From Pseudonocardia sp. EC080619-01 (lineage in GTDB: Bacteria; Actinomycetota; Actinomycetes; Mycobacteriales; Pseudonocardiaceae): a stretch of 64,000 nt of DNA. The stretch spans positions 4,138,501 to 4,202,500 of the forward strand of contig NZ_CP012184.1 of NCBI RefSeq assembly GCF_001420995.1, given 5' to 3'. The translations under genes and the position numbers were made by a program. Of this stretch, positions 1 to 6,277 are shown one piece after another (position 1 is the first letter of the stretch; every line of letters starts with the position of its first letter). The notes below the pieces were generated by a model. It was not told the origin of the DNA. It made no database searches and saw only the letters and a list, made by a program, of their open reading frames with translations.

Positions 1-478
1 GCACCTCGCCGCCGGCCAGCGCGTACAGCAGCCGGTCCTCGGCGTAGCCGGGGGACAGCACCAGACCGGTGACGCCGGTCGCCGGGTCCACCGGGACGGT
101 CGCGACCGTGACGGGGTCCTCGCCCCGCTTCACCTGCAGGACCCGTCCGGTGCGCCGCTCCGCGACGAGTGCCTGGTCGCCGGGCGGCAGCACCGCGATC
201 GCGCCCACCGGCCCGAGGCAGGCCGCGACGACCTGCGGGTCGGGGTCCTCGCACGGGCCGGGCTGCGCCTGCTGCCCGCCCGGCTGCTGCTCGGGTGCCG
301 GGGGCGGGGGCGCGGGTTCCTCGGTCGGCGCGAGGGCGGGCGGCCCGCCGAGCTCGCCCTCGCCCTCGGCCTTCGGCCGCCAGTCCCGCGCGCCCTGGTC
401 GGGGAACGTCGCGCACCCGGACACGAGCACGAGCGACGCGAGCAGTGCCGCGACGAGCAGCGGGAGACGGCCGGTCAC
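1..478 (-). CDS. LppZ-like lipoprotein, sugar/sorbosone-dehydrogenase-type beta-propeller (N-terminal part, runs off window)
   Basis: Only the first ~159 residues are present. The N-terminus is a signal peptide ending in a lipobox (LVSGC, Cys about residue 22), so the protein should be lipid-anchored outside the membrane. A Pro/Glu/Gln-rich linker follows (about residues 35-75). The next stretch (PVGAIAVLPPGDQALVAERRTGRVLQV) resembles the first blade of PQQ-type glucose/sorbosone dehydrogenases. M. tuberculosis LppZ (Rv3006) has this architecture and also lies close to a DoxX gene and ilvB, which supports the call. The GTG at 478 is chosen because a TAGCGT box lies 7 bases upstream, suggesting a leaderless transcript; an in-frame GTG at 487 is the alternative. 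Enzyme activity in this subfamily is unproven. Confidence 0.7.
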   Translation of the reverse strand, partial: MTGRLPLLVAALLASLVLVSGCATFPDQGARDWRPKAEGEGELGGPPALAPTEEPAPPPPAPEQQPGGQQAQPGPCEDPDPQVVAACLGPVGAIAVLPPGDQALVAERRTGRVLQVKRGEDPVTVATVPVDPATGVTGLVLSPGYAEDRLLYALAGGEV

Positions 479-513
479 GACGGCCACGCTAGGGGGCACG
501 AGGTGAGCGCCGG

Positions 514-1455
514 GTGAGTACCGTTCCGATCATGACGCAGCACCCCGTGACCGTCCTCGTGTCCGACGACGAGGGCATCGAGATCCTGTCCGAGGTGGAG
601 GGCCTGGAGCCGGTCCGCTACGACCCGGCCGCGCCGCTTCCCGCCGAGGCCGCGTCGGCCCGGGCGCTCGTCCCGCCGTTCCTGTCCGGCACGGACGCGG
701 TCGCGATCACCGAGAAGCTGCCACGGCTCGAGATCGTCCAGCTGCTGACCGCCGGTGCCGAGGCCTGGATCGGCAGGCTGCCCGAGGGGGTCGCCCTGTC
801 CGACGGCCGCGGCGCGCACGGCGGGGCCACCGCCGAGTGGGTGGTGTCGGTGCTGCTGGCGGTCTACCGGCACCTCGACCGGTTCGTCCGTGCCCAGGAC
901 CGCGGGGTGTGGGACTACCACCGGACCGACGAGCTGGCGGGCAAGCGGATCCTCGTCGTCGGCGCGGGTGACGTCGGCGAGCGGACGAAGGCCCGGCTGG
1001 AGCCGTTCGACGTCGAGATCACCATGGTCGGCCGCACCGCCCGCGACGGCGTGCACGGCTGGGACGAGCTGCCCCGGCTGCTGCCCGAGCACGACGCGAC
1101 GGTGCTGATCGTCCCGCTCACCGACGAGACCCGCGGCATGGTCGACGCCGAGTTCCTGGCCGCCATGCCCGACGGTGCGCTGCTCGTCAACGGGGCCCGT
1201 GGACCGGTGTGCGACACCGACGCGCTGCTCGCCGAGCTGCGGTCCGGGCGGTTGCGCGCGGCCGTCGACGTCACCGACCCGGAGCCGCTGCCCGAGGGCC
1301 ACCCGCTGTTCTCGGCCCCCGGGCTGCTGCTCACCCCGCACGTCGGGGGCAGCGTCCCGCTGGCGATGCAGCGGGCCTACCGGGTCGCGGCCGAGCAGCT
1401 CGCCGCGTTCGTCCGCGGCGAGGAGCCCCCGAACCTCGTCACCGGGGCCTACTAG
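514..1455 (+). CDS. D-isomer-specific 2-hydroxyacid dehydrogenase, NAD(P)-dependent
   Basis: A 313-residue cytoplasmic oxidoreductase of the phosphoglycerate/D-lactate dehydrogenase superfamily, expected to interconvert a 2-oxoacid and a D-2-hydroxyacid; the substrate cannot be read from sequence. The Rossmann motif GAGDVG lies at about residues 150-155. The catalytic Arg is in NGARGPV, the acidic residue in DPEPLPEGHPL and the catalytic His in TPHVGGS near the C-terminus. The protein is short and lacks ACT domains, unlike SerA further along. GTG 514 has a GAGG ten bases upstream; an ATG at 532 is equally possible. It diverges from the LppZ-like gene with only 35 bases between starts. Confidence 0.85.
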   Translation: MSTVPIMTQHPVTVLVSDDEGIEILSEVEGLEPVRYDPAAPLPAEAASARALVPPFLSGTDAVAITEKLPRLEIVQLLTAGAEAWIGRLPEGVALSDGRGAHGGATAEWVVSVLLAVYRHLDRFVRAQDRGVWDYHRTDELAGKRILVVGAGDVGERTKARLEPFDVEITMVGRTARDGVHGWDELPRLLPEHDATVLIVPLTDETRGMVDAEFLAAMPDGALLVNGARGPVCDTDALLAELRSGRLRAAVDVTDPEPLPEGHPLFSAPGLLLTPHVGGSVPLAMQRAYRVAAEQLAAFVRGEEPPNLVTGAY

Positions 1456-1512
1456 GGGACTCGCCGGGGGAAACCCGCAGGTGAGCGAGGGCAGCGCCGG
1501 TAGGCTTCCGGC

Positions 1513-2118
1513 ATGAGCGGGCCCACGCAGCAGTACGACTGGGGCAGCATCTCCGGCGACGAACCGCCCGAGCGGACGCGTCCGGAGCGGATGCCTGTGC
1601 CCGCGCACGTCTCGTCGGACATCGGGCTGCTGATCCTGCGGGTCGTCGTCGGCGGGATCTTCGCCGCGCACGGCGCGCAGAAGGTGTTCGGCGTGCTCGG
1701 CGGGCTCGGGCCCACCGGCACCGACGCCGCGCTCGCCGAGCTCGGGTTCGTCGCGTTCTCCTCGCCGCTGGCCTGGGTGCTCGGGGTCGGGCAGCTCGTG
1801 CTCGGCGTGCTGCTGGTGATCGGGCTGCTGACCCCGTTCGCGGCGGCGGGGCTGCTCGCCATGAAGGCGGTCGCGGTCGTGCTGGCGATCGGTCCCGCCG
1901 GGCCGACGGTGCCGCTGTTCGCCGCGGACGGCCCGAACTCGCTCGAGGTGCACCTGCTGCTCGGCGGCGGTGCCGCGGCGCTGCTGTTCTGCGGGGCGGG
2001 CCGCATCGCGCTCGACGCCGGCCGGACCTACCAGCGCAGGCCGCTGCCGTGGTCGGTGCTGTCGCTCGTCGTCGGCGCCGGCGTGGCCCTGCTCGTGCTG
2101 TTCGTGCTCCGCCGGTGA
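1513..2118 (+). CDS. DoxX-family integral membrane protein
   Basis: A 201-residue inner-membrane protein. After a ~30-residue hydrophilic N-terminus come the DoxX signature (LRVVVGGIFAAHGAQKVFG, about residues 39-57), two or three further hydrophobic segments (about 87-137 and 145-170) and a last helix at the C-terminus. The M. tuberculosis homologue at the same place in the ilv neighbourhood (Rv3005c, DoxX) belongs to a membrane-associated redox complex with SodA and SseA; the same role here is inference. TAGGCT ends 6 bases before the ATG, compatible with leaderless translation. The stop overlaps the next start (GTGA), so the two are probably co-translated. Confidence 0.85.
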   Translation: MSGPTQQYDWGSISGDEPPERTRPERMPVPAHVSSDIGLLILRVVVGGIFAAHGAQKVFGVLGGLGPTGTDAALAELGFVAFSSPLAWVLGVGQLVLGVLLVIGLLTPFAAAGLLAMKAVAVVLAIGPAGPTVPLFAADGPNSLEVHLLLGGGAAALLFCGAGRIALDAGRTYQRRPLPWSVLSLVVGAGVALLVLFVLRR

Positions 2119-3044
2119 CGGCCCCTCCCGACGACGTCTGGCTGCGCCCGCTCGCGAAGCGGCTGCGCCGCGAGCCGCGGATCACCGCCCGGGAGCCGCT
2201 GGCCGGTGGGTACGGCTCCGCGGCCGTCGAGCGTGTGGATCTCGACGACGGCTCGTCGGTCGTCCTCAAGGCGGCCGGCCCGGACGAGGTGGCCGCCCTG
2301 CGCGCGGCCGCGGTCGTGAACGGCCCGGTGCGGGTGCCGCGGATGCTCGCCCACGGCGACGGCTGGCTGGTCCTCGCGCACGAGCCCGGTGCTCCGCTCC
2401 CGGCCGGGACCCCGGTCCCCGACGACGCCTGGCGCTCGCTCGCGCTGGTGCACGCGCACTGGCGGCGGAACCGCCCGCGCGGTGTGCCGGTGGTCGACCG
2501 GACGTGGTGGGGACGGCTGTGCGGGCTCGCCTCGGTGGGGCTGCAGGCGGCCGCGGCCCGCGCCGGGACGGACGGTGCCGCCTACGCCGAGGCCGACGCC
2601 GCCGTGCGCTCGTGGGCGGCCGACGACCGGGTCGCCACCGCGCTCGCCGCGCTGCCCCGCACGCTGTGCCACGGCGACGCGCACCGCGGGAACATCCACA
2701 TCGGACCCGACGGGCCGGTGCTGCTGGACTGGGGGAACGCCCGCGTCGCACCCGGGTCACTGGACGTCGTGGTCCTGGCCGCGCCCCCTCCGGACGGCCC
2801 GGCGGACGCGCCGGGCGCACCCGTCCCGGCGTCGTACCGGGAGACCCTGCACGACGCGCTCGGGGCGGCGGACCCGCCGGCGATGATCGCCGTCGAGGAG
2901 GCGTGGGCACGGGTGCAGGCGCACGTCCAGTACCTGCCGTTCGCCGCCGACCACCAGGGCCCGGACCGGGTCGCGTCGATGGCCCGCGTCGCGGGAGCCG
3001 CGCTGGACGAGCTCGGCGACCTGCTCGCCGCCGCCCGCCGCTGA
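2115..3044 (+). CDS. Aminoglycoside phosphotransferase (APH)-fold kinase
   Basis: A protein of 309 residues from a GTG that overlaps the DoxX stop by four bases. The APH/choline-kinase fold is shown by the catalytic loop HGDAHRGNIH (about residues 189-198) and the metal-binding LLDWGNARV about ten residues later. An ATP-binding lobe with a conserved Lys (SSVVLKAAGP) is at the N-terminus. This family phosphorylates small hydroxylated molecules. The substrate is unknown, and antibiotic resistance should not be assumed. The coupling to a DoxX gene is the main contextual clue. An upstream in-frame start inside doxX is possible but would overlap its last transmembrane helix. Confidence 0.8.
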   Translation: MTAPPDDVWLRPLAKRLRREPRITAREPLAGGYGSAAVERVDLDDGSSVVLKAAGPDEVAALRAAAVVNGPVRVPRMLAHGDGWLVLAHEPGAPLPAGTPVPDDAWRSLALVHAHWRRNRPRGVPVVDRTWWGRLCGLASVGLQAAAARAGTDGAAYAEADAAVRSWAADDRVATALAALPRTLCHGDAHRGNIHIGPDGPVLLDWGNARVAPGSLDVVVLAAPPPDGPADAPGAPVPASYRETLHDALGAADPPAMIAVEEAWARVQAHVQYLPFAADHQGPDRVASMARVAGAALDELGDLLAAARR

Positions 3045-3106
3045 GTTCCGCCGTCCCGGGCGGTCGTCACGGTGACGCATCCGTTCCGAACGCAGGGAGT
3101 GCGGCC

Positions 3107-3493
3107 ATGACCGATCCACGTGCCACCGTCACCGGGATCCACACCATCGGTGTCCCGGTGACCGACCAGGACGCGGCGACCGCGTTCTACCGGGACGTCC
3201 TCGGCTTCGAGGTACGCGCCGACGTGCACATCGACGAGCTCGGGTCCCGCTGGATCGAGCTGGCGCCGGCGGGCTCGCCGGTCACCGTCGCCCTGGTGCG
3301 CGCCGACGGGAACGACCCGGCGGGGCGGGAGATCGGCATCCGGTTCACGACCCCCGACGCGGCCGCGCTGCACGCCCGGTTCACGGGGGAGGGCGTGGAC
3401 GTCGACGAGCTGCTCACCTGGCCGGGAGTGCCGCCGATGTTCGTGTTCCGTGACCGGGACGGCAACGGCCTGGAGATCGTCGAGGCGTCGTGA
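3107..3493 (+). CDS. VOC-superfamily (glyoxalase/bleomycin-resistance fold) protein
   Basis: A 128-residue single VOC domain with two beta-alpha-beta-beta-beta halves: GIHTIGVPVTDQDAATAFYRD at the N-terminus and the closing FRDRDGNGLEIVE at the C-terminus. Candidate metal ligands are the first-strand His and the terminal Glu. Members of this fold include glyoxalase I, extradiol dioxygenases and drug-binding proteins; nothing here decides among them. An AGGGAG Shine-Dalgarno lies 7 bases before the ATG, which fixes the start. It stands between the kinase and the convergent aldo/keto reductase. Confidence 0.8.
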   Translation: MTDPRATVTGIHTIGVPVTDQDAATAFYRDVLGFEVRADVHIDELGSRWIELAPAGSPVTVALVRADGNDPAGREIGIRFTTPDAAALHARFTGEGVDVDELLTWPGVPPMFVFRDRDGNGLEIVEAS

Positions 3494-3497
3494 ACGG

Positions 3498-4481
3498 TCA
3501 GCGGCCGACGTTGCGCTGCAGGTGCTCCGGGTAGCGCTCACCGGCGACCGCGGACGCAGGCGCGGCGGCCTCGATCCCGGCGAGCTCGTCGGCGGTCAGC
3601 TCCAGCTCCGCGGCCGCGACGTTCTGCTCCAGGTAGGTCCGCCGCTTCGTGCCGGGGATCGGCACGACGTGCTCGCCCCGGCCCTGCACCCACGCCAGCG
3701 CGAGCTGGCCGGGGGTCACGCCGCGGCGCTCCGCGATGGTCCGCAGCGCCTCGACGATCGCGAGGTTGGCCGCGAGGTTGTCCTCGGAGAAGCGGGGCAG
3801 GCCGCGGCGCATGTCGTTCTCGCCGAACTGCCCGGTGGAGGTGATCGCGCCGGTGAGGAAGCCGCGGCCGAGCGGGGAGAACGGCACGACGCCGATGCCC
3901 AGCTCGGCACAGGCGGGCGCGACGGACTCCTCGATGCCGCGGGTCCACAGCGACCACTCCGACTGCACGGCCGCCGGCGGGTGCACGGCGTGCGCGCGGC
4001 GCACGGTGTCGGCGCCGCACTCGGAGAGGCCGTAGTGCCGGATCGTGCCGGCGTCGACGAGCTCCTTCAGTGCCCCGACGGTCTCCTCGATCGGCGTGTC
4101 CGGGTCGACCCGGTGCTGGTAGTAGAGGTCGATGTGGTCGACGCCCAGGCGGCGCAGGGACTCCTCGACGCACCGCCGGACGTACGCGGGGTCGCCGTTC
4201 GCGGCCTGGTTGCCGTCGGCGTCGCGGACGATCCCGAACTTCGTCGCCAGCACCACCCGGTCCCGCCGGTCGGCGATAGCCCGGCCGACGAGCTCCTCGT
4301 TGGCGCCGTCGCCGTAGACGTTCGCGGTGTCCAGCAGCGTGACCCCGAGATCGAGGGCGCGGTGGATCGTCGCGATCGACTCCGACTCGTCCCCGGCGCC
4401 GTAGCTCTGCGACATGCCCATGCAGCCGAGCCCCTGCGCCGACACGGTGAGGTCGCCCAGCCTGCGCGTTCCGATAGCCAT
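3498..4481 (-). CDS. Aldo/keto reductase
   Basis: A 327-residue NADPH-dependent aldo/keto reductase of the group related to YajO/AKR13. The start [22 protein letters not shown] is typical. The catalytic tetrad is visible: Asp and Tyr in [15 protein letters not shown], Lys in LATKFG and His in YYQHRVDP. The C-terminal cofactor-binding stretch VPIPGTKRR is intact. The frame stays open far upstream, but the ATG at 4481 matches the family N-terminus and has TAGGTT ending 7 bases before it on the same strand, so a leaderless message is likely. It converges on the VOC gene with 4 bases between stops. Physiological substrate unknown. Confidence 0.88.
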   Translation of the reverse strand: MAIGTRRLGDLTVSAQGLGCMGMSQSYGAGDESESIATIHRALDLGVTLLDTANVYGDGANEELVGRAIADRRDRVVLATKFGIVRDADGNQAANGDPAYVRRCVEESLRRLGVDHIDLYYQHRVDPDTPIEETVGALKELVDAGTIRHYGLSECGADTVRRAHAVHPPAAVQSEWSLWTRGIEESVAPACAELGIGVVPFSPLGRGFLTGAITSTGQFGENDMRRGLPRFSEDNLAANLAIVEALRTIAERRGVTPGQLALAWVQGRGEHVVPIPGTKRRTYLEQNVAAAELELTADELAGIEAAAPASAVAGERYPEHLQRNVGR

Positions 4482-4839
4482 GCGAATCAACCTAGCCCTG
4501 CCGGGGGCGTGCCGCCGACCGGTGCGCTTCGCGGATCGGGGTGGCCTCGTCCGGTTCCCGCGCGGGACGAGGTCGATCGGATGATGAGCACCGGAGTCCA
4601 TGAATCGTCGGCTGCTCAGGTGGTCACCTTTCCATCGGTCGGAATGACGGCGGGCCGGAGGTGCGTCGACGTCCCGAACTCGCCGACCTGGTTCCGCATC
4701 GGCGTCTTGTCGACCGGACGAGTGACCGGCTAGCGTTCTATCTGCACGGACCCCCGGAATTCCTCGCCGGGGCGTGATGCCGTGCGATCCCGCGCCACCT
4801 TTTCGGGCTCCGGCCCGTTTCTGCGAAGAAGGTCGAGAT
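4482..4839 (+). other. Intergenic region between the divergent aldo/keto reductase and secreted-protein genes
   Basis: No convincing coding frame is seen in these 358 bases. The left end carries the probable -10 of the reductase on the minus strand (about 4489-4494). The right third carries a good plus-strand promoter (separate entry) and the Shine-Dalgarno AGAAGG (about 4827-4832) of the first secreted protein. The middle shows nothing recognisable. Base composition is less GC-rich than the flanking backbone. Confidence 0.5.
4707..4736 (+). promoter_or_regulatory. Candidate vegetative promoter for the secreted-protein genes
   Basis: TTGTCG (4707-4712) and TAGCGT (4731-4736) are separated by 18 bases, a good match to actinobacterial housekeeping promoters. 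Transcription would start near 4743, leaving about 97 bases of untranslated leader before the ATG at 4840. Confidence 0.5.
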
Positions 4840-5364
4840 ATGAGAATTCGTTCTCTGCTGCTCTCTGTGCTGTGCCTCGCCACCAGCGGGGCGGTCGCCG
4901 TCGCCGTGGCACCTTCCTCCTACGCCGCGGACGAGCACTGTCAACAGTCGGAGACGTACTCACAGGACCACTGGCAGTGGGGACAGACGGAGATCTGTGC
5001 GACCTACCGGCCGAGTTCTCCGAACCCTGACCGGAAAATGGGGGAGATCACGGTCGTCCCCGACGTCTCCAGTCTCGAGTACTACTGGGGTGGCGCGTGG
5101 TACTACAACAAGTATCCCGCGACGATCACGGCATCCATCATTCTGATGCGCGACGGGAACACGGTCGGCAACGGGAAGACCGTCACCTTCTCCACGTCCG
5201 GTACATCGGTGATCGGTCCCCCTGTCACACTGCCTGTCTACTACGCGGGTGACTACGTCGTGAAGGCGGAGATCAGCGTCGACGGCGGCTACTGGTCCGA
5301 CGACAGCAGCAGCCAGGTCTATGCGGCTCCGCAGCAGATCGAGCTCGTCCTCGCGGCCCGGTGA
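4840..5364 (+). CDS. Secreted protein of unknown function
   Basis: A 174-residue protein not recognised as a known family. A Sec-type signal peptide is clear: MRIR, a hydrophobic core of about 20 residues, and a probable cleavage after SYA at about residue 32. The mature part has two early cysteines (in EHCQQ and EICATY, perhaps a disulfide), is rich in Tyr, Ser and Thr, and alternates beta-prone stretches ([25 protein letters not shown]), suggesting a small beta-sandwich. The ATG has AGAAGG 7 bases upstream. Its stop overlaps the GTG of the next secreted protein (GTGA), so the two are probably translated together. Codon use is less GC3-biased than in the backbone genes. Confidence 0.7.
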   Translation: MRIRSLLLSVLCLATSGAVAVAVAPSSYAADEHCQQSETYSQDHWQWGQTEICATYRPSSPNPDRKMGEITVVPDVSSLEYYWGGAWYYNKYPATITASIILMRDGNTVGNGKTVTFSTSGTSVIGPPVTLPVYYAGDYVVKAEISVDGGYWSDDSSSQVYAAPQQIELVLAAR

Positions 5365-5786
5365 GCGGCCCGACCCTGTCCCCACCCCGCAGGTCGTCCC
5401 GCGGGTGCGGGGTCGTCGGTGCCCTGGCAGCCGTCGTGCTGTCGACGGTGGTCGGTCTCGCGTACCCGGCGCCGGCCTACGCGTCGGGTGGGGAATGCCT
5501 GCCGTACGCCGACTCCGTCGGCAACGAGCAGCCCTGGCCACCGGGGCCGGATCTCCCCTACGGGATCGCGCCGGACGGGCGGTCGTTCGAGGTCCGGGTC
5601 CCGTCCCGGTCCGAGGTGACGGTCTCCGCGATCTACCAGGACCGGCGGACCGGGGCGCTCAGGACCCGTCGTTGCGTCGCGACGAACCTGCTCGACTCCG
5701 CGGCCTTCGTCGTCTGGCGGGTGCGCGCGGACCAGCCCGATCTCGTGGTGCGCGACGTCGGTCCGTTCGCGGTCCGGGAACTCTGA
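5361..5786 (+). CDS. Small secreted protein, paralogue of the next gene
   Basis: A 141-residue protein with a signal peptide (Arg-rich N-terminus, hydrophobic core, cleavage near AYA-SG at about residue 42). The mature part contains two cysteines. It shares a core with the following protein: YGIAPDGRSFEVRVPSR, an RRTG step, then a Cys and WRVRADQPDLVV, which align with YRIAPDGRTLYVRFPPR, TRTG, Cys and WQVQDDQPDVIV. No known domain is recognised. The GTG start overlaps the preceding stop by four bases, indicating an operon. Confidence 0.65.
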   Translation: MSGPTLSPPRRSSRGCGVVGALAAVVLSTVVGLAYPAPAYASGGECLPYADSVGNEQPWPPGPDLPYGIAPDGRSFEVRVPSRSEVTVSAIYQDRRTGALRTRRCVATNLLDSAAFVVWRVRADQPDLVVRDVGPFAVREL

Positions 5787-5803
5787 ACACGGAGGAGAAG
5801 AGA

Positions 5804-6223
5804 ATGAACAGGATCCAGCGGGTACTGGCGCTCGCCGGGGTCGCCGTCGCGGCCACCGCGTCACTCGTCCTCGTCCCACCTGCACCTGCACACGCGACGG
5901 TGCCGACGTGCAACGAGACCGTCGGGGCCGACCCGGCACCGGGCCAGGCGGCAGACCCGCCCGGCGAGTCGTCGATCATCTACCGGATCGCGCCCGACGG
6001 GCGCACGCTGTACGTGCGGTTCCCTCCGCGGACGGAGCTGCTGTTCAACGCGTTCCTGCGGGACACCAGGACCGGTGAGGAACTCGACCTCCTGTGCGGG
6101 GGGACCAACGCCCAGGCCGACTACGTCGTCCAGACGTGGCAGGTGCAGGACGACCAGCCCGATGTGATCGTCACGGGGGTGAGCGGGTTCGTCGTGAACC
6201 CTCCCCGGCACGACGAGCTCTAG
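5804..6223 (+). CDS. Small secreted protein, paralogue of the preceding gene
   Basis: A 139-residue protein with a signal peptide (MNRIQR, a ~20-residue hydrophobic core, cleavage near AHA-TV at about residue 31). The mature part is acidic and carries one Cys near its N-terminus and one in LDLLCGG, likely a disulfide. A strong GGAGGAGA lies 6 bases before the ATG. It lies 17 bases after its paralogue and is followed at once by a strong hairpin, so the three secreted-protein genes look like one transcription unit. Function unknown; secretion and tandem duplication suggest an extracellular or cell-wall role. Confidence 0.65.
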   Translation: MNRIQRVLALAGVAVAATASLVLVPPAPAHATVPTCNETVGADPAPGQAADPPGESSIIYRIAPDGRTLYVRFPPRTELLFNAFLRDTRTGEELDLLCGGTNAQADYVVQTWQVQDDQPDVIVTGVSGFVVNPPRHDEL

Positions 6224-6225
6224 CC

Positions 6226-6259
6226 TGCGCCTCCCCACGTCGTGGGTCCGGGAGGCGCA
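6226..6259 (+). terminator. Hairpin after the secreted-protein operon
   Basis: TGCGCCTCCC (6226-6235) and GGGAGGCGCA (6250-6259) form a perfect 10-bp stem with a 14-base loop, starting 3 bases after the last secreted-protein stop. There is no U-tract. It ends 18 bases before the next ATG, so besides terminating the operon it could act on the downstream gene. Confidence 0.5.
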
Positions 6260-6277
6260 TCCGCAGTAACGTGGTGC

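Noticed and set aside
2115..3044. Reading the APH-fold kinase as an aminoglycoside-resistance gene
   Set aside because: The fold is shared by many housekeeping small-molecule kinases and the gene is coupled to doxX; resistance cannot be supported from sequence.
4482..4883. N-terminal extension of the aldo/keto reductase by ~130 codons
   Set aside because: The extension overlaps the promoter and signal peptide of the divergent secreted-protein gene and has no family similarity.
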